Shown here piece after piece: positions 14,863-22,358 of a stretch of 23,485 nucleotides of DNA; positions within the stretch are counted from its first letter, which is position 1; every line of letters begins with the position of its first letter. The stretch is from an uncultured Muribaculaceae bacterium (GTDB lineage Bacteria; Bacteroidota; Bacteroidia; Bacteroidales; Muribaculaceae). Below the pieces are notes generated by a model, which saw nothing but the letters and a program-made list of their open reading frames with translations, ran no database searches and was not told the DNA's origin. The stretch is from contig CAJUQP010000047.1 of assembly GCA_910588245.1 (NCBI GenBank), positions 1 through 23,485 of the forward strand, in the 5' to 3' direction. Made by a program: the position numbers and the translations under genes.

Positions 14863-15786
14863 ATGGAAGAGACAAAACAGACGCTGACACCCGAGACCAC
14901 AGAGGGCCACAAGGCCGGATTTGTAAACATCGTGGGCAACCCTAACGTGGGGAAGTCGACGCTTATGAACGACCTTGTGGGCGAACGCATATCTATCATC
15001 ACATCGAAGGCGCAGACCACACGCCACCGCATAATGGGGATAGTCAACACCCCTGAATACCAGATAGTGTATTCCGACACTCCGGGTGTGCTCAAGCCAA
15101 AATACAAGCTTCAGGAATCGATGCTCGACTTCTCGGAAGGGGCATTGACCGACGCCGACATCCTGCTCTACGTCACCGACGTGGTGGAGGATCCGGAAAA
15201 GAACAAGGACTTCCTCGACCGTGTGGCCAAGGAGAAGGTGCCCGTGCTGCTGGTCATCAACAAGATCGACCTTCTCAAGGGTGACGGTGAACTCGAGGCG
15301 CTGGTGGGCCGCTGGCACGACCGCCTCCCCAACGCCGAGATATTCCCAACGAGCGCCACGGAGCATTTCAATATCGACAACCTAAAGAAACGTATAGTTG
15401 AGCTGCTCCCCCCCTCGCCCCCATTTTTCGGCAAGGACGCGCTGACCGACAAGCCGGCCCGTTTCTTCGTCACGGAGATCATACGTGAGAAGCTCCTGCT
15501 CAACTACGACAAAGAGATACCCTACAGCACGGAGGTGCTCGTCGAGAAGTTTGACGAGAAGGACAACGCCATCCACATCATGGCGGTGATCTACGTTGAG
15601 CGGGATTCCCAGAAAGGGATCATCATCGGCAAGGGGGGAGAGAAGATCAAGAAGGTAGGCATCGAGTCGCGCCACGACATCGAGACGTTCTTCGGCAAGA
15701 AGGTCTTCCTCGAACTTTTCGTCAAGGTGGAGAAAGACTGGCGCAACCGCGAGAGCAAGTTAAGACAATTCGGATATATAGAATAG
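14863..15786 (+). CDS. era: GTPase Era
   Basis: Era is an essential GTPase that binds the 3' end of 16S rRNA and helps small-subunit maturation. The 307-residue protein has the G domain with G1 GNPNVGKST (25-33), the switch I threonine in TTRHR, G3 DTPG, and G4 NKID. The C-terminal KH RNA-binding domain follows (about 220-300) with the IIIGKGGEKIKKVG loop. The final tail (LRQFGYIE) is also typical. It stops three bases before the start of der, so the two ribosome-assembly GTPases are translated together. Confidence 0.96.
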   Translation: MEETKQTLTPETTEGHKAGFVNIVGNPNVGKSTLMNDLVGERISIITSKAQTTRHRIMGIVNTPEYQIVYSDTPGVLKPKYKLQESMLDFSEGALTDADILLYVTDVVEDPEKNKDFLDRVAKEKVPVLLVINKIDLLKGDGELEALVGRWHDRLPNAEIFPTSATEHFNIDNLKKRIVELLPPSPPFFGKDALTDKPARFFVTEIIREKLLLNYDKEIPYSTEVLVEKFDEKDNAIHIMAVIYVERDSQKGIIIGKGGEKIKKVGIESRHDIETFFGKKVFLELFVKVEKDWRNRESKLRQFGYIE

Positions 15787-15789
15787 ACA

Positions 15790-17106
15790 ATGAGCAGATT
15801 AGTAGCAATAGTAGGGCGGCCGAACGTGGGTAAGTCAACCCTGTTCAACCGTTTGACGCAGACGCGCAAGGCCATAGTCGACGACACGGCCGGCACCACG
15901 CGCGACCGCCAGTATGGCATGGTCGACTGGTGTGGGCAGGAGTTCTCGATCGTCGACACCGGCGGATGGGTGGTCAACTCGGAGGATATCTTCGAGGGCG
16001 AGATCAACAAGCAGGTGCAGATAGCCATAGAGGAAGCTGACGTTATCCTTTTCGTGGTCGATGCCTCCAACGGAGTGACCGACCTCGATGATCAGGTGGC
16101 CGCCATCCTGCGGCGTAGCCGCAAGCCTGTGATCCTGGTGGCAAACAAAGAGGATATCGGCGATGCCCGCTTCAATATTCCGGAGTTCTATTCCCTGGGT
16201 CTCGGCGACCCGGTCGAGGTGTCGTCGGCCAACGGCAGCGGCACGGGTGAGCTCCTTGACAAGATCATAGCCGACATGCCCGAGCCAGACGGCAGCGAGG
16301 AGACCGAGGAGAACATCGCCAAGTTCGCCATAGTGGGACGACCCAACGCCGGGAAATCGTCGCTCATCAATGCCTTCATTGGGGAGGAGCGCCACATCGT
16401 CACCGATATCGCCGGCACTACGCGCGACTCCATATATCACCGCTACAACAAGTTCGGCTTCGATTTCTATCTCGTCGACACCGCGGGTATCCGCAAGAAG
16501 CAGAAGGTCAACGAGGATATCGAGTATTACAGCGTGATCCGTTCCATCCGCTCCATTGAGGCCAGCGACGTCTGCATCCTCATGATCGACGCGACGCGCG
16601 GCATCGAGAGCCAGGACGCCAATATCTTCAGTCTCATACAGCGCAACAGGAAGGGGCTCGTGGTCTGCGTAAATAAATGGGATCTCGTGGAGGATAAGTC
16701 GGTGGCGGCTCAGAAGCATTTCGAGGAGGCCATACGTGGTAAATTCGCCCCCTTTACCGACTTCCCGATTCTCTTCACCTCGGCCCTCACAAAGCAGAGG
16801 ATCTTCAAAGTGCTCGAGACCGCGATCCAGGTCTATGAGAACCGCCGCCGGGTGATCCCCACATCGCAGCTCAACACCTATATGCTCGAGCAGATAGCCA
16901 TGACGCCCCCGCCGAGCAACAAGGGTAAGTTTGTGAAGATAAAATACGTCACGATGCTGAAGGAGGCTGTTATCCCGACGTTTATCTTCTTCTGCAATCT
17001 CCCGCAGTGGGTCAAGGAGCCCTACCGTCGCTTCCTTGAGAACAAGATACGCGAGAAGTGGGATTTCCACGGTACGCCGATAGCCATCTTCATGCGCGAC
17101 AAATGA
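15790..17106 (+). CDS. der: GTPase Der (EngA), tandem G domains
   Basis: Der is the double GTPase needed for 50S subunit assembly. Its 438 residues hold two complete G domains: G1 GRPNVGKST at 9-17, DTGG and NKED in the first; GRPNAGKSS, DTAG and NKWD in the second. The C-terminal KH-like domain follows, with PPPSNKGKFVKIKYV and FFCNLPQWVKEPYRRFLENKIRE. Length and domain order match the family exactly. It converges with recA across the hairpin at 17161. Confidence 0.97.
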   Translation: MSRLVAIVGRPNVGKSTLFNRLTQTRKAIVDDTAGTTRDRQYGMVDWCGQEFSIVDTGGWVVNSEDIFEGEINKQVQIAIEEADVILFVVDASNGVTDLDDQVAAILRRSRKPVILVANKEDIGDARFNIPEFYSLGLGDPVEVSSANGSGTGELLDKIIADMPEPDGSEETEENIAKFAIVGRPNAGKSSLINAFIGEERHIVTDIAGTTRDSIYHRYNKFGFDFYLVDTAGIRKKQKVNEDIEYYSVIRSIRSIEASDVCILMIDATRGIESQDANIFSLIQRNRKGLVVCVNKWDLVEDKSVAAQKHFEEAIRGKFAPFTDFPILFTSALTKQRIFKVLETAIQVYENRRRVIPTSQLNTYMLEQIAMTPPPSNKGKFVKIKYVTMLKEAVIPTFIFFCNLPQWVKEPYRRFLENKIREKWDFHGTPIAIFMRDK

Positions 17107-17160
17107 TAAGTGACATTGCGCCGGCATTCATCTCGCCTATGCGCTGACATAACGACATGA

Positions 17161-17206
17161 GAAGACCCGCACGGCCATGCATCGAGGCATGGAAGTGCGG
17201 GTCTTC
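17161..17206. terminator. Bidirectional terminator between der and recA
   Basis: GAAGACCCGCAC (17161-17172) pairs with GTGCGGGTCTTC (17195-17206), with a second inner stem CCATGC/GCATGG. It lies between convergent genes and should serve both. Confidence 0.8.
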
Positions 17207-17259
17207 TGTGTTTTCAGGAATTTGGGCAGTGCGCGGTGACGCAAAGCCGTGTGATAGTG

Positions 17260-18474
17260 TCAGTCTTCGATATCCACGTCGAAGTCGTCGGCGAAAAGGT
17301 CGTCGGAATCTCCTCCTCTGTCGGAGCCGAAATCGTCGTCAGAGTTGTCGCTGGCGCGCTCTTCATCGTCGTTGTCCGAACGCACGGCATCCTTGCCGGG
17401 GAGGAAGGGGTTGACGGTCTTCTTGCGCATAGCCTCGCGCTGAGCCTCGAGAGTCTCCTTGATCTTGGCCTCGAGTTCGGCGGCGAGCTCGGGATTCTCC
17501 TTGATGACGCGCTTCACGGCGTCGCGTCCCTGGCCGAGCTTGTTGCCGTTGTATGAGAACCACGCTCCGCTCTTCTTGACGATCTTCATGTCGACGGCCA
17601 TGTCGATGATTTCGCCGGCCTTGGAGATACCCTCGCCAAACATCAGTTCGAACTCGGCTTTCATGAAGGGGGGCGCGACCTTGTTCTTGACCACCTTCAC
17701 TTTGGCAATTCGGCCGATAGTGGTGTCGCCATCCTTTATGAATGAGGAGGGGCGGATCTCTATACGTACCGAGGAGTAAAACTTGAGGGCGTTGCCGCCG
17801 GTGGTGGTCTCGGGATTGCCGAACATCAGTCCGATCTTCTCGCGTATCTGGTTGATGAATATGCAGCAGGTGCGTGTGCGGGCTATTGATCCTGTTAGCT
17901 TGCGCATAGCCTGGCTCATGAGCCGGGCGTGAAGGCCAACGTTCTTGTCGCCCATCTCTCCCTCGACCTCCGCCTTGGGGGTAAGGGCGGCCACGGAGTC
18001 GATCACGAGCACGTCGATGGCTCCGGAGTTGATGAGCTGCTCGGCGATGTCGAGAGCCTGCTCGCCGTTGTCGGGCTGCGCTATCCAGAGATTGTTGACG
18101 TCAACGCCGAGTTTCTCGGCATAGAAACGGTCGAAAGCATGCTCTGCGTCGATGATGGCGCAGATGCCCCCCTGCTTCTGTGCCTCGGCGATCACGTGGA
18201 TGGCGAGTGTGGTCTTACCCGATGACTCGGGGCCGTAGATCTCGGTGATTCGGCCGCGGGGCAGTCCGCCGACTCCCAGGGCGAAGTCGAGCCCTATCGA
18301 TCCGGTGGAGATGGTCTCCACATCCTGCACGGCGTCGTCGCCGAGACGCATCACTGTGCCGGTGCCGAAATCCTTCTCGAGATGCTCCATTGCCATCGCG
18401 AGGGCTTTCTTCTTCTCCTCCATATCGCTGATTCTCCCCACATTGGGAGAGGACGCTGATTTTTTCTTTGCCAT
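17260..18474 (-). CDS. recA: Recombinase RecA
   Basis: RecA forms filaments on single-stranded DNA, pairs homologous strands and triggers SOS-type cleavage of repressors. Walker A GPESSGKT is at 81-88, Walker B is VLVIDSVAAL, loop 1 contains GDKNVGLHARLMSQAMRKL, and loop 2 is INQIREKIGLMFGNPETTTGGNALKFY. At 404 residues it is longer than the usual 345-355 because of an extended, strongly acidic C-terminal tail of about 45 residues (repeated DD, DDEE, DDDFG and DDLFADDFDVD). Acidic tails damp RecA binding to duplex DNA in other species, and long ones are common in Bacteroidetes. It converges on der and is divergent from the aminotransferase gene. No recognisable SOS box lies upstream. Confidence 0.97.
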   Translation of the reverse strand: MAKKKSASSPNVGRISDMEEKKKALAMAMEHLEKDFGTGTVMRLGDDAVQDVETISTGSIGLDFALGVGGLPRGRITEIYGPESSGKTTLAIHVIAEAQKQGGICAIIDAEHAFDRFYAEKLGVDVNNLWIAQPDNGEQALDIAEQLINSGAIDVLVIDSVAALTPKAEVEGEMGDKNVGLHARLMSQAMRKLTGSIARTRTCCIFINQIREKIGLMFGNPETTTGGNALKFYSSVRIEIRPSSFIKDGDTTIGRIAKVKVVKNKVAPPFMKAEFELMFGEGISKAGEIIDMAVDMKIVKKSGAWFSYNGNKLGQGRDAVKRVIKENPELAAELEAKIKETLEAQREAMRKKTVNPFLPGKDAVRSDNDDEERASDNSDDDFGSDRGGDSDDLFADDFDVDIED

Positions 18475-18525
18475 ATTATAGTGCTTTTGTTTGAGTTTTC
18501 TTTTAAATATTCCCTAACGCCAATG

Positions 18526-18533
18526 CAAAGTTA
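18526..18533 (-). promoter_or_regulatory. recA promoter -7 element
   Basis: Read on the minus strand this is TAACTTTG, a perfect TAnnTTTG. The -33 box is poor. Transcription should begin near 18519, about 45 bases before the recA start. Confidence 0.6.
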
Positions 18534-18794
18534 ATACAGAAACGCGCTAAAACATAATTTTATTCCCACTAAATTAGCCACATGCGCTTTAAATAATCTT
18601 AACAGAAAGCCCCAGGCTGCAAAAATCTTGCAGTCTGAGTCAGGTTTTATCCTGCCAAAGGGTTATCAATCAGACTTGAAGATTGCCATGGTAATGCAGT
18701 GGCGTATAATATGTGCTCAGCCATGATGAGAGGCGTAAGATTTATCCGGGGTGATCTTTCGGGAGGAAATGTGGGCAAACTGCCGGATTTTTTG

Positions 18795-18802
18795 TAACTT
18801 TG
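18795..18802 (+). promoter_or_regulatory. Aminotransferase gene promoter -7 element
   Basis: TAACTTTG is a perfect -7 element, followed by GCAG as in other promoters of this window. No clear -33 box is present. The leader would be about 65 bases if the ATG at 18873 is used. Confidence 0.6.
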
Positions 18803-18872
18803 CAGTCCCAAGGTTATACAAGGCTGCTTTTTGAAAGCCGCCTGCATAAGAAAAAGAGACATTCACAACCAT

Positions 18873-20069
18873 ATGAAACCTGAGATATCCAGCCGCGGCT
18901 ACGAGATGCCTTCGTCGCCGATCCGCAAACTCGTCGGCGCCGCCCGTGAGGCCGAGCGCCGGGGAAAGACAGTCTACCGGCTCAACATCGGCCAGCCCGA
19001 TGTGCCCACTCCTCCGCAGGCCCTGGAGGCCCTGCGCCACATCGACCGCAAAGTGCTCGAGTATTCCCCTTCCGAAGGAATAGAGTCGCTTCGCGTGAAG
19101 ATGTCGGAATATTACGCGCGCTTCGGCATGGATATCACTCCCGACGAGATCATCGTCACCTCCGGGGGCTCGGAGGCGGTGCTCTTCGCCTTCATGGCAT
19201 GTCTCGATCCTGGCGACGAGATCATCATCCCCGAGCCGGCCTACGCCAACTATATGGCCTTTGCCATATCGGCCGGAGCCGTCATAAAGAGCGTCAACGC
19301 GAGCATTGACGATGGCTTCCGCCTCCCTCCCGTGGAGGATTTCGAGGCGCTGATCACTCCTCGCACGAAAGGTATCCTGATCTGCAACCCCAACAACCCG
19401 ACGGGCTACATATATTCGGAGGAGGAACTGTTGAAGATCGCCGACATAGTGCGCCGGCACAACCTTTTCCTCTTTTCCGATGAGGTATACCGGGAGTTCT
19501 GCTACACCGACAAACCTTTTATCTCAGCCATGTCGCTGCCGGGCATAGAGGAGAACGTTGTGCTCATCGACTCGGTGTCGAAGCGCTACAACGAATGCGG
19601 CATCCGCATCGGCGCTATCGTGACGCGTCATAAGGAGCTGCGGGCCAATGTAATGAAGTTTTGCCAGGCGCGGCTCAGTCCTCCGCTTCTTGGCCAGATC
19701 GTGGCCGAGGCGTCGATATCCACGCCTGAGGAATACATGAAATATGTCTACGACGAGTATCTGCGTCGCCGTGATTTCCTCATCAAGCGTCTCAACGAGA
19801 TACCGGGGGTATACAGTCCGATGCCGATGGGTGCGTTCTATACCGTGGCGGCGCTCCCTGTGGAGGATGCCGACCATTTCTGCAAATGGTGTCTCGACGA
19901 ATTCGATCTTGATGGCGACACGGTATTCATGGCTCCGGCTTCCGGTTTCTACACCACGCCCGGGGAAGGCCGCAACCAGGTGCGTCTCGCCTACGTCCAC
20001 AACATCGACTACCTGGCCCGTGCCTTGGACGTCCTCCAGGCCGCCCTCGCCGCCTACCCCGGCACCTGA
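18873..20069 (+). CDS. PLP-dependent class I/II aminotransferase
   Basis: This fold-type I aminotransferase has 398 residues from the ATG at 18873; an in-frame ATG at 18831 would add 14 residues not expected in the family. PLP-binding residues are present: the SGGSEAV phosphate loop (97-103), Asn175 in NPNNPTG, Asp203 and Tyr206 in SDEVYRE, the Schiff-base Lys237 in SVSKRYNECGIRIG, and the substrate-carboxylate Arg in NQVRLAYV near the C-terminus. It most resembles aspartate aminotransferase-like enzymes of Bacteroidales, but donor specificity cannot be assigned. It is a single gene with its own promoter and no neighbours from one amino-acid pathway. Confidence 0.9.
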   Translation: MKPEISSRGYEMPSSPIRKLVGAAREAERRGKTVYRLNIGQPDVPTPPQALEALRHIDRKVLEYSPSEGIESLRVKMSEYYARFGMDITPDEIIVTSGGSEAVLFAFMACLDPGDEIIIPEPAYANYMAFAISAGAVIKSVNASIDDGFRLPPVEDFEALITPRTKGILICNPNNPTGYIYSEEELLKIADIVRRHNLFLFSDEVYREFCYTDKPFISAMSLPGIEENVVLIDSVSKRYNECGIRIGAIVTRHKELRANVMKFCQARLSPPLLGQIVAEASISTPEEYMKYVYDEYLRRRDFLIKRLNEIPGVYSPMPMGAFYTVAALPVEDADHFCKWCLDEFDLDGDTVFMAPASGFYTTPGEGRNQVRLAYVHNIDYLARALDVLQAALAAYPGT

Positions 20070-20242
20070 CTCAGTTGCGCAATGATGTCGGGGTTGCCTG
20101 GCATATAGTCGTGATGGGCGATATCCCGGATGAATAGTCATAGCCAAAGATAGCAGCGGTGCGGTGCTAAATGGGTGTCTCGGCATGGTAGCCTTGTTTG
20201 AGCAGGAGTACGAGCATGTGCTCAACAACTTTAACCGGATGG

Positions 20243-21121
20243 TCAATGCGGGATAGATATTGACTCTGCGACTGAGTTCAGATAGAGAAAAGTTGAGCGA
20301 CAAGCAGGCAAAGGTGACATTGGAGCAAGAATGAGGAGGCTGCCTTTGGAACAAAAGTTGAAATCATGAGCGGCCGGTTTTCCTCGTTCACTAAAGGGGA
20401 TATTGGATATCAAGATTATCTTTCCTGCTGCTTCCTCACATTGACTTCGAATTGCTTTCTCTGCGGGAGAGATAAAAGGAGAGACAAGAACGCCACCATT
20501 TTCTGCCAGATGCTTCCAACGTCGTTGTTTGTCAGCCAGTAATCCAGCCGAATCAGAGCGATGAATGATTACAGGCGCTTTAAAAGGATTATCCAACAGC
20601 TGCAAATTGCCATAGGCTTGCCAGAGACAGCCTTGAATTTCGATATTATTGATTCTGCGGAAGAAATCTGGATTAACACGTCTTATTAAAAGACGATAAG
20701 GGTTTTGCTGAATGTATTCTATGATTGACGAGAGACGGTGGTTTGGCCGTAGGTATCGGTCATGGAAATCAGGGGTAAATATATTCTGCAGTGTGGGGAA
20801 TTCGGCTTTAATCAATTGTCCGCATTTCACCTTCATCATTCCGATATATCTTCCAAGCACACGAGGCAGATAGTCTCTGGCAAAGAGGATGAAATGGATA
20901 TGATCGGGCATGATGACATATTGAAGCGGCTGTAGGAAAGGGCAAAGATTAGGGAAATTCAGAATCTGCGATTCGATGATTTCGCCGAGACGGGATCGAA
21001 TTACCAACGGCTGCTCAGGCAACCCTCCGATCTGGCTGAAGACCGGACAGGCAGATGCTTTGCCGATAGTGATATGATAGATGCATCTGCTCTTATAATT
21101 ATGCTTTGGATCGCGTCCCAT
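20243..21121 (-). CDS. REP-associated tyrosine transposase (RAYT, Y1_Tnp)
   Basis: This 292-residue protein is a single-strand-specific HUH nuclease of the IS200/IS605-related RAYT group. The HUH pair is His74 and His76 in IMPDHIHFIL, and the nucleophile is Tyr136 in IIEYIQQNPYR. The PDFHDRYLR segment before it is typical of Bacteroidetes RAYTs. The C-terminal part (GGVLVSPFISPAEKAIRSQCEEA, later PAAHDFNFC, SLLILAP) is an extra domain found in this subgroup. RAYTs act on short palindromes (REPs) scattered in the genome and are usually single-copy, domesticated genes rather than mobile ones. An inverted-repeat pair that could be such a target lies upstream at 21160-21252. The frame is intact. 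It overlaps no neighbour, and the 173 bases after its stop hold nothing recognisable. Confidence 0.88.
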   Translation of the reverse strand: MGRDPKHNYKSRCIYHITIGKASACPVFSQIGGLPEQPLVIRSRLGEIIESQILNFPNLCPFLQPLQYVIMPDHIHFILFARDYLPRVLGRYIGMMKVKCGQLIKAEFPTLQNIFTPDFHDRYLRPNHRLSSIIEYIQQNPYRLLIRRVNPDFFRRINNIEIQGCLWQAYGNLQLLDNPFKAPVIIHRSDSAGLLADKQRRWKHLAENGGVLVSPFISPAEKAIRSQCEEAAGKIILISNIPFSERGKPAAHDFNFCSKGSLLILAPMSPLPACRSTFLYLNSVAESISIPH

Positions 21122-21159
21122 GATTGCTCCATATTTAGAATGAATAATGTATATTATCG

Positions 21160-21252
21160 CCGCAAGCGACTCATGCTGAAGACGAATTCATGGAATATCA
21201 ATTCCTTAAGCTTACAGGCAGTTGATTCGTTTTATGCATAGCCCGCTTGCGG
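21160..21252. repeat. Imperfect inverted repeat pair beside the RAYT gene (candidate REPIN)
   Basis: Two 28-base arms, 21160-21187 and 21225-21252, are inverted copies with 21 of 28 positions matching, separated by 37 bases. Both arms begin at the outside with CCGCAAGCG and end inside with ACGAAT, with ATGC conserved in the middle. The right outer end is also a small hairpin, CCCGC-TT-GCGGG (21242-21253). Two REPs in inverted order beside a RAYT gene is the definition of a REPIN. Whether the same unit recurs elsewhere in the genome is unknown. Confidence 0.5.
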
Positions 21253-21571
21253 GTGTAAAAGCACTCGGCAAATAATGTCATGCCGGCGACGTAAAGATAT
21301 ATAAATACGGCTATTTATCCAAATTTTGAACTGCATTCATATTCGCCGGAACCCTCAGAAAAGGCAAGACAAATGGGTGGATTAAAGCTCAAAATGGTAT
21401 TGTGAGAGTTATTTTGGGTGAGTTTTCGGGGCGTTGCGCTGGAGTTTTTTATGTGAACTTTCCGCGTCTAACGTCCGGTCCTACTCAAAATTCACTGCAA
21501 AGCTAATAGCAATATCTCTTCTTGATTTTTTATTCTGATACAATCCCGACGCTCTCTAAATATAATGAAAC
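21253..21571. other. Gene-free stretch downstream of the orphan antitoxin
   Basis: These 319 bases hold no protein frame that can be supported. A perfect -7 element on the minus strand, TAGCTTTG (21498-21505), points toward the RAYT gene but is nearly 380 bases from its start. This is where a toxin gene would be expected after the antitoxin; none is found. Confidence 0.5.
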
Positions 21572-21853
21572 TTACGACTGACAACTGACAAAAGATATTG
21601 GATCTTTGCAAGACCGACTGCTATAAATTTCATGGATAATATCTTCTGCAGTCATGTCTCCCTCCCATGCCCCATAGAATTTTGAAATGAAATCTTTAGT
21701 CGTCTCTTTATCCGACTTTGTTTTTTTCTTGGATTTATAGGTCATAGACTGTGACAATAAAGTAATGAGGCGAAGTTTAACTTCATCACTCAAATTTTTC
21801 AGTAGATGCCAGTAAGTGGCTGTCTCTCCTTTATATGTGTCGCTCAACTGCAT
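21572..21853 (-). CDS. Orphan antitoxin-like protein, C-terminus altered
   Basis: This 93-residue protein resembles a small-antitoxin family common in Bacteroidetes and usually coded just before a PIN-domain toxin. The pattern is MQLSDTYKGETATYWHLLKNLSDEVKLRLITLLSQSM, a lysine-rich linker, then DFISKFYGAWEGDMTAEDIIHEIYSSRS, which normally ends a few residues later. Here the last residues (FVSCQS) are coded by the simple repeat ACTGACAACTGACA at 21577-21590, so the native end has been replaced. No toxin gene follows. The ATG at 21853 is chosen over one at 21880 because the promoter -7 box occupies 21869-21876, so the upstream codon would not be transcribed. Family assignment rests on remembered resemblance. 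Confidence 0.65.
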   Translation of the reverse strand: MQLSDTYKGETATYWHLLKNLSDEVKLRLITLLSQSMTYKSKKKTKSDKETTKDFISKFYGAWEGDMTAEDIIHEIYSSRSCKDPISFVSCQS

Positions 21854-21868
21854 ATCTGTTTCTTTTTG

Positions 21869-21900
21869 CAAAAATAACAAGATTTATTATTATAAACAAA
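21869..21900 (-). promoter_or_regulatory. Promoter of the orphan antitoxin gene
   Basis: Read on the minus strand: TTTG (21900-21897), exactly 20 bases, then TATTTTTG (21876-21869). It is a full consensus match, and the leader to the ATG at 21853 is only about 10 bases. Confidence 0.75.
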
Positions 21901-22262
21901 TATGCAGCTGTTAAAAATTTGCAAACTTTATATCTCTTCCAACCTATACCTACCAGTCAACCCATCTTCGGGATAAGCTCCAGACAGTCAACTGCCGCAA
22001 AGGATAATTATAACTTCTATCACGTTTTCCAGTGAATTGTATCCCTAAACTCAGTTTTTGTAAAATTCGCGATTATAATCGCAAAAATTTGTACTCTTTA
22101 TATTCTCTTTGATTTTGTATGGCAAGATATTTTGCGTGCCTACATACTGGTTCCAACTTTAAACCATATGTCTAATGTCTTATGAACTAAACTACTATGG
22201 TTATGTGGTCTACATTTTTTGATACAACCTGCGCTTCGCGCACAGATGAGGCTGTGTCCTTT
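21901..22262. other. AT-rich intergenic stretch with a perfect palindrome
   Basis: No gene can be supported in these 362 bases. GCGATTATAATCGC (22069-22082) is a perfect 14-base palindrome set in A/T runs. CACAG/CTGTG (22241-22256) forms a small hairpin. Composition is far more AT-rich than the core genes, in line with an accessory patch. Confidence 0.5.
22230..22242. repeat. TGCGC-N3-GCGCA hairpin, same type as upstream of fcl
   Basis: TGCGC-TTC-GCGCA. The same stem with other loops occurs at 23307-23320 and 23362-23374, so copies lie on both sides of fcl. Confidence 0.5.
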
Positions 22263-22309
22263 TGAAGTGACCCCAAAAGTTTTTTGTCTAACTTTTGGGG
22301 TGCAGTTCA
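22263..22309. mobile_element. 47-bp IS-like remnant: two terminal inverted repeats with no interior
   Basis: The left end TGAAGTGACCCCAAAAGTT and the right end, read inward on the other strand, TGAACTGCACCCCAAAAGTT, face each other with only 8 bases between. Ends are TG and CA, as in IS3-family elements, whose Bacteroidetes members carry similar CCCCAAAAGTT ends (from memory). The element is flanked on both sides by CCTTT (22258-22262 and 22310-22314), a possible target duplication. It has lost, or never had, a transposase, so it behaves like a minimal MITE. The 12-bp stem ACCCCAAAAGTT/AACTTTTGGGGT may also help end fcl transcription. Confidence 0.55.
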
Positions 22310-22358
22310 CCTTTTGAACACAGCTTCTTGTCGGTGGTATGGCGGAGGGGGAGGAGGG

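Larger units (their letters stand above)
18475..18872. other. Divergent intergenic region between recA and the aminotransferase gene
   Basis: These 398 bases hold the two outward promoters and two small hairpins: CTGCAA/TTGCAG (18617-18633, stem extendable to 18614-18637) and CAGG/CCTG (18643-18656). No protein frame or RNA gene can be supported in it. Confidence 0.6.

Noticed and set aside
15835..17127. Minus-strand frame of 430 codons opposite der
   Set aside because: It is the reverse-strand shadow of der, which has both complete GTPase domains.
18475..18872. SOS operator upstream of recA
   Set aside because: No LexA-type palindrome of known form was seen; only the -7 promoter element is clear.
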